Assembly (NCBI GenBank): GCA_019009955.1
Contig: CM032233.1
Location: 86,522,001-86,586,000, forward strand
Direction of reading: 5' to 3'
Source of the DNA: Riptortus pedestris
Taxonomy: Eukaryota > Arthropoda > Insecta > Hemiptera > Alydidae
DNA length: 64,000 nt
Shown here: one piece after another, positions 21,267 through 33,181 of the stretch
How the letters are laid out: every line of letters begins with the position of its first letter
Position numbering within the stretch: the stretch's first letter is position 1
Made by a program: the position numbers and the translations under genes
The notes under the pieces: generated by a model
Told to the model about the DNA's origin: nothing
Seen by the model: the letters and a program-made list of their open reading frames with translations, nothing else
The model's database searches: none

Positions 21267-22907
21267 TGTTCAGATCAAATCAAAAAGGGTAATTTACGTA
21301 CGATTCTCACGTAGAGAGAATAGAATATTATATGACATAATTGGATTGTCATTTTAGCACGTGAGAAACCTGAGTCATTGAAATACACGTATAGTAATTG
21401 AAGGACGTTAGCAGGAACGTTTTTTTTATCAGACATAAATTTAACGATAAATATGTTTAAGCAGTCGAATAGTGGAAAATTAGAAAAGGTGTACTTATAT
21501 TAATAGCACTCTTAGATTAATTATCATTCTGTCTGTATTTGGTATCGGTCAATTAAATTTAAAAACGTAGGTTGGGCAGAAGTTATGTAGAAATAGTAAT
21601 AATAGCACTCTCGTAGTTGGTTTATCTTATTTTTTTGGTTTATTTTTGTAGCAATGTTATTTTTAAAACAAAATTTGTTCATTTAATTATTAACCAAATC
21701 GAATATTGATATTGAAAAATACAAAACAACCATTTTTGAAGCATTGGGCTATCTTAGGTAATTTCATAAGTTGAGCTCTTACAAATATTTTCTTTTGACG
21801 TAATACAAGGATCAATGTGTTTCAAATGTTATGAAGACTCATATTTAACTTATTTTAGACGAATGAAATCCATTAAATAAGAGTAAAAATTAAGCTTGTC
21901 ACTATTTTCGAATGTTGACTTCTCGAGCTAAACGCACAGTGTGCAAGTTTTATTTTATGTAATATTCAAATATTTTGCCATTGACAATCAAAATGAACCA
22001 GAAAACCTCTTGGGAGCATTACTTTTTTTTCACGAATAAATTGTTGAGAGATCCTAACGCAATCCGGCACTGACCCTAGCAATGGTCCAGCAGACCTAGC
22101 ATTTGTGTAAAACGATCAACTAAAGTTTTTGGGGATGAGGTAGACCACAGGTATCACTGTCCTGTCTCCTTCCTTCAGAAACCATGTCCAAAAGAGGACT
22201 CTGACAACTTCCTGTTTGCATTTTGCCATTTGTTTCTCAAACAATCTAACTTTGTATTAATATTGACATATTGATAAAAGTACTATATATGTTATTTGGA
22301 CGTGTTTTTTTTCTTGTTCTATTGTTATTTTGAAGATTTAAAGAATTTCCATTGGAGTAACCGACATAAAAAGTAAGTATTGTTTAATTATATTATTTTA
22401 AAATTCTTTGGTTCAGAATAAAGAGTCACATTTCTCGACAATGGTTTTACCTCATAGTAATTCATTAATATGCGTAATTTTGCCTCGTACTTTCGGTAGA
22501 TTTTTTACCAACGTTTTCAAAAATAAAAAAGGAAGAAAAAAGAGAGCATTACCATTAAAATTATACACAATAATTATAAAACGAATTCATGCTCGAAAGT
22601 TGGTCGATGGCTCGAGAAAAAAAATCATTCGTCTCAAGTTTAAATCTCACATTTATGAGATCTTAATTTCTTTTTTCAAGCTGTTTTAATTCAAACAATA
22701 ATTCACCCCCCCCCCTACTCTGGAGTATAATGGGATTTTTTTTAAATTGGCTATTAAAACACAACCAAGAGTTTCATTGTACAAATATATGCCGGATTTC
22801 ACGCATACATATAGTGAACTCGTTAAAACTTTATTAAGACTAACATAGGCGAACAGACACAGTAGGGAGATTATGCGGAACTCAGGTAACACAAGTTTTA
22901 TTCAATA

Positions 22908-22962
<55 letters not shown>

Positions 22963-23036
22963 ATAACTCCATTTAAGTACATTCTATGCTGAATATGGAT
23001 GTGAGTTTTGTTAAAATAGAGTGGTGTGTGTTTTAG
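21267..23036. other. intron sequence, no recognisable gene
   Basis: A+T-rich intron of the PDZ gene. It holds (TA)n at 22919-22955 and a C-run at 22703-22716. The open stretch at 22408-22689 is lysine-rich, has no domain I recognise and is probably chance. Confidence 0.4.
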
Positions 23037-23212
23037 AATTAATGCCACCAGCAGGATCGATGTCACCTTCCCCTTCAGGTAAGGTGAAAGCTGAGGATGA
23101 GAACCAAGCAGCCACGGCACCCGTTACTCCGGGAATTGAGTCAACCATCGAAATAAATAAAGAGAAAATGGGTCTAGGAATCAACATTGTTGGCGGAAAT
23201 GACACACTTCTT
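23037..23212 (+). CDS. Patj: PATJ/MUPP1-like PDZ scaffold, exon B
   Basis: The acceptor TTTTAG ends at 23036. The exon completes a codon with exon A (phase 1) and reads LMPPAGSMSPSPSGKVKAED, then a linker ending APVTPGIESTIEINKEK, then MGLGINIVGGNDTLL, the carboxylate-binding GLGF-type loop of a PDZ domain. It ends phase 0 before GTAAGT. The GGNDTLL followed in exon C by [19 protein letters not shown] is characteristic of the penultimate PDZ domain of MUPP1/PATJ (family knowledge). A second CAG|GT site lies inside the exon at 23076-23080. The next intron contains a transposable element only about 100 bases downstream. Confidence 0.9.
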
Positions 23213-23315
23213 GTAAGTAATTAATCTCGTTTTATACTGTAAGTATACAAGACAATTATTGCCATTTATAAGAATACTAATTTTCTTATTCTGAGCCCAA
23301 TATTTTTATAAGTTG

Positions 23316-24250
23316 TTCGTATTTTTATGGCAAGGGTTACCAATAAAAAACATTTTTTTCCTCCAGCGCAAACATTATTGATATTATTAACTATTATTAT
23401 TGATATTGCCCTACAAGTTTCATGGCTTACGTGCCACCTCTTCAGGGTTCCTTTTCAAAAAAAAAAAGATTTCATTAATTTAAAAAAATAATGACATTAA
23501 TTTAACAAACCCCTATGATAATACTTTGCTAGATATTGTATTAATAAGTGCCTAATAAGGGTCTTACAGGTTGCTTCTAACATTTCTGAAGTGCTCGACT
23601 CCGTCTTACTTTCGTTGCGACTGTCCTCACTGGGGAGGTCGTTGATACTGAGGTCCCCAAAGTAGCTTTAGTCAACTGGCTATAGATCGATTATTTACAC
23701 GTCAACTTTGAACTCGATTTTATCACGTCATAATTTAAAATCGATTATTTTAAGATAAAATAAAGAGGCTGAGGTATCAAATTTCTATTTATTTTTTTTC
23801 CTGTTTTTTTTTTCTATTTTTAGTATGTGAATATTTCCTTTTTATTTTTCATTTAGTATTAATTCTTTCTTTATCCATTATTTGAACTTTTTCAAAATTG
23901 AAAATGTGTTTCTTGTAGATGGAATGATCCGTCAAAGCAGTTTTATTTTCATTATTTTTGAAAGCTGTAAAAAAAAAAAAAAAAAAAAAAATAAAATAAA
24001 ATAAAAAAAAAATAATAAAAAAAAAAAACAGAAATTAAATACCTCTCTTATATATTCTATAACATTTTATCTTAAAATAATCGATTTAAAATTAAGACGC
24101 GAAATAATCGAGTTCAAGTTTGACGTAAATAATTGATCTATAGTCAGCTGACTTACCCTACTTCCGGAACCTTAGTGTCAACGACCTCCCCAATGAGGAC
24201 AGTCGCACAAAAATGTTTTTTATTGGTGACCTTTGCCATAAAAATATGAA
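23316..24250. mobile_element. long-inverted-repeat element with terminal repeats, copy 2
   Basis: The ends match over about 40 bases: TTCGTATTTTTATGGCAAGG ...ACCAATAAAAAACATT on the left and AATGTTTTTTATTGGTGACC ...TTTGCCATAAAAATATGAA on the right. Inside, arms at about 23617-23800 and 24000-24193 are inverted (GCGACTGTCCTCACTGGGGA versus TCCCCAATGAGGACAGTCGC). The centre is A/T-homopolymer rich. One hammerhead-like motif is present near the left end. It is related to 15773-16905. No ORF. Confidence 0.65.
23408..23449 (-). ncRNA. hammerhead-ribozyme-like motif
   Basis: Minus strand: CTGAAGA (23445-23439), GG, TGGC/GCCA stem II with an ACGTAA-type loop, GAAA (23421-23418), then C-TT-GT-A and GGGC. 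It has the same order and spacing as the motifs at 15783 and 16797. Stem I (CC/GG) is short in this copy. An extra unpaired G precedes stem II. Confidence 0.4.
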
Positions 24251-25914
24251 GAAAATATAAGAATATTTATTTATTTTTCACCTTAAGAGTTTACAGAGCA
24301 TTAATTATCAGAGTAACCAAGAAAAAGTAATTGTCTTTATAGTTAAAAGCTTCGGTGATAAATGCATGCACACTCTGAAACTAAAATGAATGAATTGCCA
24401 TACAATATTGCGGGTGCCAAATTTAAAAAAAATAAAAGATGTTAGTGACTCCTGGCTCTTAAATGATGTATATCATAGTCGGATATCGGCTCAATCAATC
24501 AAAAAAGAGGAGTATAATTTTGATGCTTACAATTTCGAATATATCCTTCTCCGAGCTATAATAATCAAGAAACCCGGTGTATAAAACTGTGGTAGAAATA
24601 ATATATTTGATAACGTTTTTACAGTGTGGAAATGGAGGCAAAGAACATATTTTAAGCCAATTGTCGTGTAGAGAATCAAAGGTTCTAATAAAACAGGAAC
24701 GGAAATGAGCAAAAGAATGAGTTAACATTTGTTTTTATATCTGAAAGAAAGGGTTTGATTTTTTTTTAATTTAAAAGAATTGTTTAAAATTTAAAACAAC
24801 GATTTAGCATTTTTCCTTGTCTTCCATTATCGTATTGTAAAAAATTAATAACTTTGTACATAATTTTGTATTATTCTATTGTACTCATTTATTTTCATTC
24901 TTTCGTGTTTTCTTCCGTTTCCCCTTTGTTCAACTTTTTTTTCTTCACTCGATATTTTTTAAATTCTTTTACAGATATATTATTTTCACCACTGTTTTAT
25001 TCAGAGTTAGCTCATTATTCTTAGCTCTGAATAAGTATACCAAAGGTGCCCAAACTGTAATCATAAAAAGTATAATTTTCCTTTTTTGGTTGATTGAGTA
25101 CTTCCTGTAGCCGAAAAACGACTATCCTATACATCATTTAAAATATGAAAATTACAATAATAGCAATAATTCAATGCAATAAAACTAAAACTTTATTCTA
25201 AAAGTTATAGTACTCTATGGTAAAAGCATCAGAAATAAATAAATAAAAGGAAAAGTAATTAGCGAGTAAAACAAACAATTGAAGCTGCTTAAATTGCACC
25301 ATTTAGGAATATCAATGATAAAACGTATGTGTCAAAGAACAACTAAAATCTCACTGTTGCAACTGAGGAAGCTTCTCTTGCAAGCTCTGATCACACTAAG
25401 CAAAATAATTTTGCACGCGCCAAATTTTCATTATGAGCATTAAAATAATAATGTAAAATTCAAAATCCCAAGGAAGAAACCCGTATACTTCCTACAACCT
25501 GTATATATTCCTTAACAATGGCAATTATGTCACCATAATTATGTTTATGACTCGGGAATTCCTTTCCCTTTGATTTATTATTTATTTTTGTTGTTTTTAC
25601 TATATAGTAAGTTTTAGAATCAACTTACAATTTAATTTATTGAATTTCACAGTATAATTTTATTTTTGCACACGTATTTAAAATTTTGGTGCACGTAATA
25701 ATGTTTTATAATTTATTAAGCTCAATCTGAATATGGTAATCCATTCATTTCAGTATCTGTTATCAATATTACAGCAATACAATTAGTTTTTTTATTATCT
25801 TTATAAGGATATTATTATCTCCTATTGCTCCACTTCATGCATGATTAGTCCTTCTTACAGTCAGCATGATTATATGAAATACCCTTTGCAGTTGAAAATT
25901 AATCGTTTTTTAAA
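24251..25914. other. intron sequence, no recognisable gene
   Basis: A+T-rich intronic DNA with homopolymer runs. I found no further exon, repeat end or conserved motif. Confidence 0.4.
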
Positions 25915-26090
25915 CGTATGGTAACGGAGATATTTCGAATTTTCGAAAATCCCCCCGTCTAAACCCCCCCCCCCTCCCACTGCTCCGATTTCAGCCATTA
26001 ACGAACTTGATCTGTCTTTTTGCATAAAACGTTTAAATATCGAGTTTGGTAACGATCAAACAAAAATTGCGACCGCTAGAGCGTTAACAG

Positions 26091-26140
<50 letters not shown>

Positions 26141-26260
26141 GAACGGACCTCATTTTCGTCATCTCCTGGGTAGGATCGATGGACATTTGAAGAAATTTTT
26201 CGAAAATCGAGTCATGAGTACGACCTCAATAGCTGATTTCCCTTAAGGGAAATCTGCTAA
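25915..26260 (+). mobile_element. HINE-like element, 3' half
   Basis: Starts within the internal module (ACGTATGGTAACGGAGATAT), then a long C-run block (CTAAACCCCCCCCCCTCCCA), the core TGCGACCGCTAGAGCG, (TA)n at 26096-26135, the terminal block and the intact 3' end TTTCCCTTAAGGGAAATCTG CTAA at 26260, followed by TTGC rather than A. The copy is little diverged. Confidence 0.8.
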
Positions 26261-26699
26261 TTGCAAATTTATAAGACGATAATCAAAACAAAGGATGGCA
26301 CCAGGGAATAGCATAGTACCCTCCTGATCTGGGAGAGAAAGGCCTTGAGAAAGATATTTCGGGACTGTTCAAGCTGAGGGCGCTCTACAGAGAATAGAAG
26401 TTCCCCCTACTGCCATTTTGATCTTTATATCTGTTTCCACACGATTGCTTTCCGTCACTATCCATCACACCTACTTGAAAGTGCTACAACTAGGAAAAGT
26501 GGACTTCCCCAAATAGACAGGGCTATCAGAGCCAACGAGTTTTCTAGAGGTCATCGTATAATTGGTTTTCTCTTTACTTATTTCAACCAAAGGTCTTACG
26601 AAGCTTATAAGAGCTCATTCACAGTAACAACCAATACTGTCATTCTTCTACCCCTTCAACCAACATTTTTCATACGACATGTGCTGGTTGAGAGAATTG

Positions 26700-27100
26700 T
26701 ATCACTCTAATCTTGTTAGGTCGTCTATTGACTGGAATTCGTCTAACAGCCCTCTGAAGTACTTGGCATACACACCGCTGATCCTCGAGGGGATTTCTTT
26801 ATTGGCCCGGGCAGAACTCAGTCCTCGATTTAAATCCCTTCTCAGCTCCTTGTAGATCATACGCACCTCATGATCCTGTATCTTCTCGAGTTTCCTAGTT
26901 TTATGAGTTCTTTTCATATTACGAAGCATTTATGTCGTGCTACTATTCTTTTTGGAGTACGCAATTTTAACTTTAGAACATTTTCAGACAAACCTTGTTT
27001 TTCCAGGACTCCTTTCTTGCGGAGTTGCACTCTCAAAATACCTCTTGCGCCACATTTTTGACAATATTCATCAGCCTCCCCGACTCTCTTCCACACACAT
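26700..27100 (-). pseudogene. unrecognised protein-coding remnant, two frames
   Basis: Two overlapping minus-strand reading frames adjoin. An upstream part (27096-26914) has DEYCQKCGARGILRVQLRKK, and a downstream part (26929-26702) has KIQDHEVRMIYKELRRDLNR and ISGVYAKYFRGLLDEF. Both are basic with plausible amphipathic helices, and the block is less A+T-rich than its surroundings. They may be one product broken by a frameshift near 26920. I do not recognise the family. Confidence 0.3.
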
Positions 27101-27256
27101 GTCTTGGGTGTTACACCTTAGATTTGTGTTAGTGGCACTTTTTTAGGGTCTTTCCTGAAACAGGACAAGCCTCCTCTATCTTATCTTATCTTAAAGAAAA
27201 AAAAAAATAAGAAAAAAACTACCAAAATGAATCTCTTCCTTCGTGCCATTTTATAC

Positions 27257-27257
<1 letters not shown>

Positions 27258-27314
<57 letters not shown>

Positions 27315-28420
27315 AACACACACACACACACACACACAATTTTTGTTTACTCGTCCCCAAACTCAGTACAGTACAGCGTCGATTATCCGAACTAATGTTG
27401 TCAGACGTGGTTCAGATAATCAAAAGTTCGGATAATCAAAATTTTTATTTATTTTGTGTTTATTTATTTTCTTATAAATAATAAGGAAAAGGGAGATTTA
27501 AAATAACTTCGTAAAAAAAACAAGTTTGTTTATTTATTTAAACATAATATGTATGAGCATAGTGAAGAAACGAGTGGTATGAAATACATACATACATATG
27601 TATAAGTTGTCTAATTGAGCTACATGTACAATACAAATAAAGTGTACACCTCACAAAGAACGGTTTGAAACTGAAAGTAAGCTATCCACAACCAGTTATA
27701 TGAACGGAAAGGGTTTCACAGAATCTAATGCAATGAACAAATTAGGTAGTGTATACAGTTCTAAGTAAACCAATGCGTATTCAACGTCTAATTTCATTGA
27801 ACACACATGGAACCAGATACAAATAAGTAACGAATCAGTTTCTGAGAAATAATTAATGATGGCTTCCGTTATAGATGTTCTGAGAAAAATAATTTTATTT
27901 TAGTTTAATTTTATTCAAAGTAACAATAATTATGACATACCAATAAGTAAATTAAATGATCAGTTTAATTAAAATTACACATTAAAAAAAAAAAAACTGG
28001 TTCCGATAATCGAACGTTCGGATAATCGACGCTCCACTGTATTTAGTAAAAAGAAAGATCAAGTTCGTTAACGGCTGAAATGGGGCCAGTGGGAGGGGGG
28101 TTTAGAGGGGTGGGATTTCGAAAATTCAAAATATCTCCGTTACTATACGTCGGATCGAAAAAGTGTATAGAACCAATCTTGTTGCAAATTAAATTGACTA
28201 TAAATATTGTTATATACATTTATTCTCTATCTTGAATATTAACCGAGATATTTGAATTTTTATTAATTGTAATGGATGAGCTATGGTCGGTTCTATTCGT
28301 TTCCGCTGAAAGCTAGTTCGGCCGTTTCCGTAACTGTCCGGCACTCGTATGGAGATTTCTCTGTTGTATAACTTTACGTGGGAAATCTGCTTAGTTTACG
28401 CAGGTCCTCCGTGACGGACC
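27258..28420 (-). mobile_element. HINE-like element split by a pogo-type MITE
   Basis: Left piece: (TA)n and (CA)n at 27258-27338, then AATTTTTGTTTACTCGTCCC CAAACTC. Right piece from 28040: TTTAGTAAAAAGAAAGATCA, the G-run block GGGAGGGGGGTTTAGAGGGG, the internal module, and the 5' end GGAAATCTGCTTAGTTTACG ...GTGACGGACC at 28420. The 3' hairpin is missing. The insertion interrupts the conserved CAAACTCGATATTTA phrase. Confidence 0.75.
27369..28039. mobile_element. pogo/Tigger-type MITE (671 bp) with TA target duplication
   Basis: The ends are inverted repeats: CAGTACAGCGTCGATTATCC GAAC on the left and GTTCGGATAATCGACGCTCC ACTG on the right, each flanked by TA. A CAGT...CGATTATCCGAA terminus with TA duplication is typical of pogo/Tigger elements of the Tc1/mariner superfamily. 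A second inverted phrase (AAAGTTCGGATAATCA) lies just inside the left end. There is no transposase. Removing the insert restores a continuous HINE-like sequence. Confidence 0.85.
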
Positions 28421-29254
28421 TTTTTTTTTCTGCCTCCTGTTATAACACTGCATACAAAAGTCATCTATTACAAACACTTTTCTAATAAGTCATACTACCA
28501 TTCTATTAATATTTCTCATGACTATTATAAAGATACTGCTGGAGCTTTTTAAATTTTAAAGGTCAATTAGAGAATAATGACCACATGTCTGAGCATCATT
28601 GTGGGTCAAAGAGACATCTCTATCTAAGGAAATACTTGTTCCATTTCTGTGTAGAATAATAATATGAGTATTAATTTTTCCCTAGCTAATCATAATATTA
28701 ATAATTTTTAAATCGTTCTTGTCTCAGTATTGATTGTTTTCTTACTCGGCATTCTTGTGACAGCTTGAATGTTAAAAGTTCATAGAAAATGACATCTCAT
28801 CTTCTCTTCTCGATATCCAAAAGTTTGTCGCACATTTTCATAGCATGGCTTTGTATTATTACGGTGTTTTCTTCTTTCTGGTTCAGTTTCAGAACTTTCA
28901 GTACAATTTATTCAGAATAACTTGCGAAAACAATAGCATTCTCTGATAAGATTGGTTCCACGAGTGTCTGTTTATCCATCTAGTAAGATCGCCCTCACCC
29001 TTCTAAGCATTGTCTCTGAATGGAAACAAAGGAGTTATCTAAATTATTTCATCTTCTCCGCGTGGAATCCCTTAATAAGTAAATAGACTGTAACAATTTT
29101 GGAATTTTTTCTATAACATAATTAGAAAAATGTAAATATTTATTGCATTGCAATCTTATTCAGCTACTTATGTTCAACGCTCCTATTGTTGTGGCTGTTT
29201 TTTTACTGTATGAACATGATCAGACGCACATGGAAACGCGCGTGTTTTGAGGTG

Positions 29255-29301
<47 letters not shown>

Positions 29302-31424
29302 TTGAATTCTGGATTGTGTTTATGTGTACGTGCGCGCGCGTAAATAATTTAAAGAACAAGTTTGAGTTTTGATACTAACATTTTTTTTTTATTTTTTTTT
29401 ACATTTTTCAAAATGTGGTTGGTCTATTTCTTTCACATCCAGCTGAAGGTAGTTTCATTCATGTACCAAACAAGTGTGTGTGTATGTGGGGGGGGCGCCG
29501 TTACGTATACCTACATGCAGTAAATAAATTTGTGACTAAGTAAAAGTCAGCCTTCTTCTAATCTTGCACGTTAGACTATTCCTATCAACTAATTAAATTA
29601 TGGAAATACGGACGGAGGTGATAAAATTATTTTATTTAAATGAGGTTAGTATAATGAAAAAGTTCATGAATTATTTTATACTGTAGTTTTGAGGATGCTT
29701 ATTATCCGCTTAATTAACATCTGAGGGGTTAGCCCGTGGAATACTAATGTAAATGGGCTTAAACAGGAACCTAATGTATTTTATTTGCTATAGAAAATGA
29801 TTGCAAGACACAATAATAAAGTTAAGACGCAGGAAAGTTTAATTGGAAAAAATATGGAAATTCAAATATATTTAAAGGGGACTAAAGTACTCACCCTTCC
29901 AAAAATATATTTCCTTAACTAAACTGATGTAGTATTTTTACAATGTGTTAATTAAATATTGTTGCAAGAGACGCAACGTTTAAACAAATCCACATCTACA
30001 CACACAAAAGGAATAAGTTCTCAGTGGCGTACATACTTATTGGATTGTAGTCGTATACGTTATCAGTAAGATATCCATCGAAGTAATGTCATCTAGAACA
30101 CTGCTATAAAAAATAAATAATATTAAAAATGTTCCGTAGGATTATTAATTACTAATATGCATTAATAATTATTGTAAAGAGAAGGTATTATATTATTAAT
30201 ACTTTTTTTTTAAATTAACAAATACAACTCTAAACAGCAGATAAAACAAGATATTTTCATTGGAATCTATTAATATATTTTCCTTTTGCTTAAATTCCTC
30301 CTCGAAGTTTAACAAAGTGATTTTTATACTCACTTATATATAAAAGAAATGCCAAGTTGTCGGTGCTGGCAATATTTATAATAATAAGCTGTAATCAAAA
30401 ACTATGGGTACTTCGCAAGTCTGAATATCATCATTCCCTGGCTCAATCATCATCGCCCACTCTTTCATCAGGGTGAAAAAAAAATACTTTCAGTCTACGG
30501 ATCTCGTTCAAACTTTTTATGATGTTTATTGTGGGATTGAAAAGGTGTTTTATGTAGGCTGTATTAGATTTGTCAAGGGATTGGGTGTTAGAGGGAGAGG
30601 GTAGGAGATCTCTGACTTCCCTAGTACTTTCTTATTTTATGTTACAAAATAGGGATATTTCTATACTACTACTATTTTTTTTAGTTAAAACATATCTATG
30701 TTTTTATTTTAATTGTAAAATGTTTGTAACTTTTCGTTTTATTATTCTGTTAAAAGCTGCTGGTAGCATTAAAAATCTATCTGCTTCGCTCTTGAATATT
30801 TTCTTCTTTGTCCGTTTCTTGGCTTCCTCAACATTTTCCCCGAGGATTTAGAATTATATTTCACTTGGGCAATCAACATGGTTATTATACCCTCCAAAGT
30901 ATTCCAAATTCGTTTACGTTTTTCTGTTTATTCTCACCTCAGGTAGAGGTACTTGTTTAAGAAAAACTCTGAAAAACTCTGTGCCGTCCCAGTACGTTGG
31001 CTAAGAAATGCCACAAAACATAAATTATATATCTTTTTATGAAACAAAACTAATTCTATACAAATGATTTGTATCTTTAATACAATTTATTATTTCCGCT
31101 TCCCTCTAAACCCACCTTCTGTTAATCGATTTTGATGAAAAGGGGATGTGCACAATTAGACGTTAGAGCAGGCCTAAATATGAAATTTCATCATTCTAAG
31201 ACAATAATTTTAGAGCTGTGCTAGCTATGTACATACATCAAACTAGTCAAAATGGATAATTCCATTGAAATCAGAAGACTGAAATTTGTCGTAATTACAA
31301 CACCAGATTTTTTTTGGTAAAATCAAGTAAACCCCCCCCCCTCCCCTGAAGGGCTGGACCCTATGAAAAAATTTATAGAAGCCCAAATCATAAAACTGTA
31401 CTGAACATTGAGCACTACTATGAT
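28421..31424. other. intron sequence, no recognisable gene
   Basis: A+T-rich intron. It holds (GT)n at about 29254-29299 with a GCGCGCG run near 29332 and a G-run at 29488. ORFs here are short and hydrophobic and show no family motif. Confidence 0.4.
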
Positions 31425-31885
31425 GCTACAAATTCTTTATAAAGTTAATTCTTATGTCTTACTGCTTCTGTGTTCCCTTTCCATTCTAATTTATTCTTAA
31501 TAACATTTTGTTTTATTGATTATTATATATATTATTTTGTCACAAATAAACACAAAAGGACTACTGATTCACACTAGAGTTCTAGCTTTGAGTTCACAAA
31601 TTGAAACTAAAAAGACGTGATAATATAATAATTTCTGAAATATTGAATAATTTTAATTTTTCTAACGGTTGACGGCTGTGATAGTGGAGACACCGATTCC
31701 AATGATTGATACTTTGTTTAGGTGGAACGTCAAATATATGTCTAAAAATATTTTATGACTATGTAGTCCCAAAAAAGCACAAGAAAAGAGTATTTTTTAA
31801 TTTAAAACCTGGTCTCAAAACGTTTTTTAATAATCAGAGAAAATAGCAATTTGGAAACATTTCCATCAACCTTTGAACTCACGAT
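31425..31885 (+). repeat. intronic 460 bp direct repeat, copy 1
   Basis: From TGCTACAAATTCTTTATAAA to CATCAACCTTTGAACTCACG this aligns along its length with 33515-33980 (shared ACAAAAGGACTA, AGTGGAGACA, ATCAACCTTTGAACT). It is flanked by two imperfect copies of a segment of about 65 bases (GGGCTGGACC.. at 31350 and GGGCTGAACT.. at 31887, both with AATCATAAAACTGTNCTGAA). No coding potential; family unknown. Confidence 0.65.
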
Positions 31886-32447
31886 GAGGGCTGAACTCTC
31901 TGAAGAAATTTGTAGATGCCGAAATCATAAAACTGTGCTGAACAGTGAGTCAATGCTTTGCAATCATTACCTCAAAACACATATCTAAAGCTTAATGAAT
32001 TTTCATAATCCTTCATTCCTGTTCGGAAATTCGTCTGGAGCGTATTATAATATTGTCGAATATTGGCTATAGCATTGAGTTGGACTCCTGGAAAAGCGAA
32101 TTCAATAGCCTATTCAAATATGATATTAATTATATTTACAGCAACCACTTTCAAAATCTACCTGTATCGTCTGATGTCACAAGTATAAGTAAGCGTAAAA
32201 ATAAAAGAAAAACATAAACAATGCAAGTACAATGCTCGTTGCCCGAAATATATCTTTTGATCTATAGACATGTAAGTCATTGTCAATTAAAATTTTGTAG
32301 CTCATAGATAGCATTATATCTGAAGTAAACACTTAGGATTCGCTTACGCTTACACACATAAGGACTTAAAGTATATTATTCAATTCAACCCAAATTAAAT
32401 TACACATATTTATTACACTCTACTTATAATACTTTATTATTTTTAAG

Positions 32448-32603
32448 AATGGAATTGTTGTCCATGAAATATACCCAGACGGGGCAGCATCAAAAGATGG
32501 ACGACTAAGAGCAGGAGACCAATTGTTGGAAGTGAATAATGAAGACATGCGAAATCTTACTCACAGCCAAGCCGTGTCAGTTCTCAGACAAGCACCATCC
32601 AAA
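32448..32603 (+). CDS. Patj: PATJ/MUPP1-like PDZ scaffold, exon C
   Basis: This exon is phase 0 at both ends (acceptor TTTTTAAG, donor GTAAGT). It reads [37 protein letters not shown] and [15 protein letters not shown]: the second half of the PDZ domain begun in exon B, including the G-D-x-L-L-x-V-N strand and the second helix. The helix begins with His (THSQAV), the residue that favours Ser/Thr at ligand position -2 in class I PDZ domains. The sequence is strongly PATJ/MUPP1-like. The exon is intact, with no stops. Confidence 0.93.
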
Positions 32604-32642
32604 GTAAGTTGACTTTAAAATTTTAAATTACTATTTCAAAAG

Positions 32643-32888
32643 CTTGGGGCTCAGGTTAATCATGTGAGGTAAAGAGTTGGCCTTAATCTCACACGGTAAA
32701 CCTAGAGTGGCAAGTTCGATTTCCGCACGACAGTAGGAATTTATTTAGTGACGAACTCATTATATAAAATCCAAATACCCACCCTGGATAGAAAAGGGTA
32801 TTAACCTGTAGATACCCCGTCACAATTAGCCATAGTAGCAAAAAGTGAACGTTAATAAATAATAATATAATTTTAATAATTCATTTTT
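32643..32888 (+). mobile_element. tRNA-derived SINE, copy 2
   Basis: Begins GGGGCTCAGGTTAATCATGT 40 bases after exon C. It has the B box AAGTTCGATTTCCGC, the body phrase ACCCTGGATAGAAAAGGG and CACAATTAGCCATAGTAGCA, and an (AATA)n tail. More diverged than copy 3; same orientation as the PDZ gene. Confidence 0.75.
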
Positions 32889-33181
32889 CCAATTGCATTT
32901 CTTTTCGTTATTTTTTTTTTAATCAGAATAGTTCTCATTTAAATATTAATGAATTATTTATTTAAGTCGTCTCTATCTGTACTGAAGTGGTAATTTTAAA
33001 ATTACGAATATATGACTATTCTCTGCGAAAAGCCATTCTGCGGTTTCGTTATAGCCCGTAGTCTTTGAAGTTGAAATTAGGCTTTTATAAAGTTTCCCTC
33101 TTTCAAAGAATACTATTATACAGGTTCATTTTAAATTAAAGAAACCCAAAGAATTATATAAAAAAAATTGTATTTTTGCAG

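Noticed and set aside
22408..22689. 93-codon ORF in the PDZ intron
   Set aside because: Lysine/isoleucine-rich, as expected from A+T-rich DNA; no domain, no splice context, no homologue recognised.
30570..30851. 93-codon hydrophobic ORF
   Set aside because: Phe/Leu-rich from T-rich sequence within an intron; no signal peptide logic or known family.
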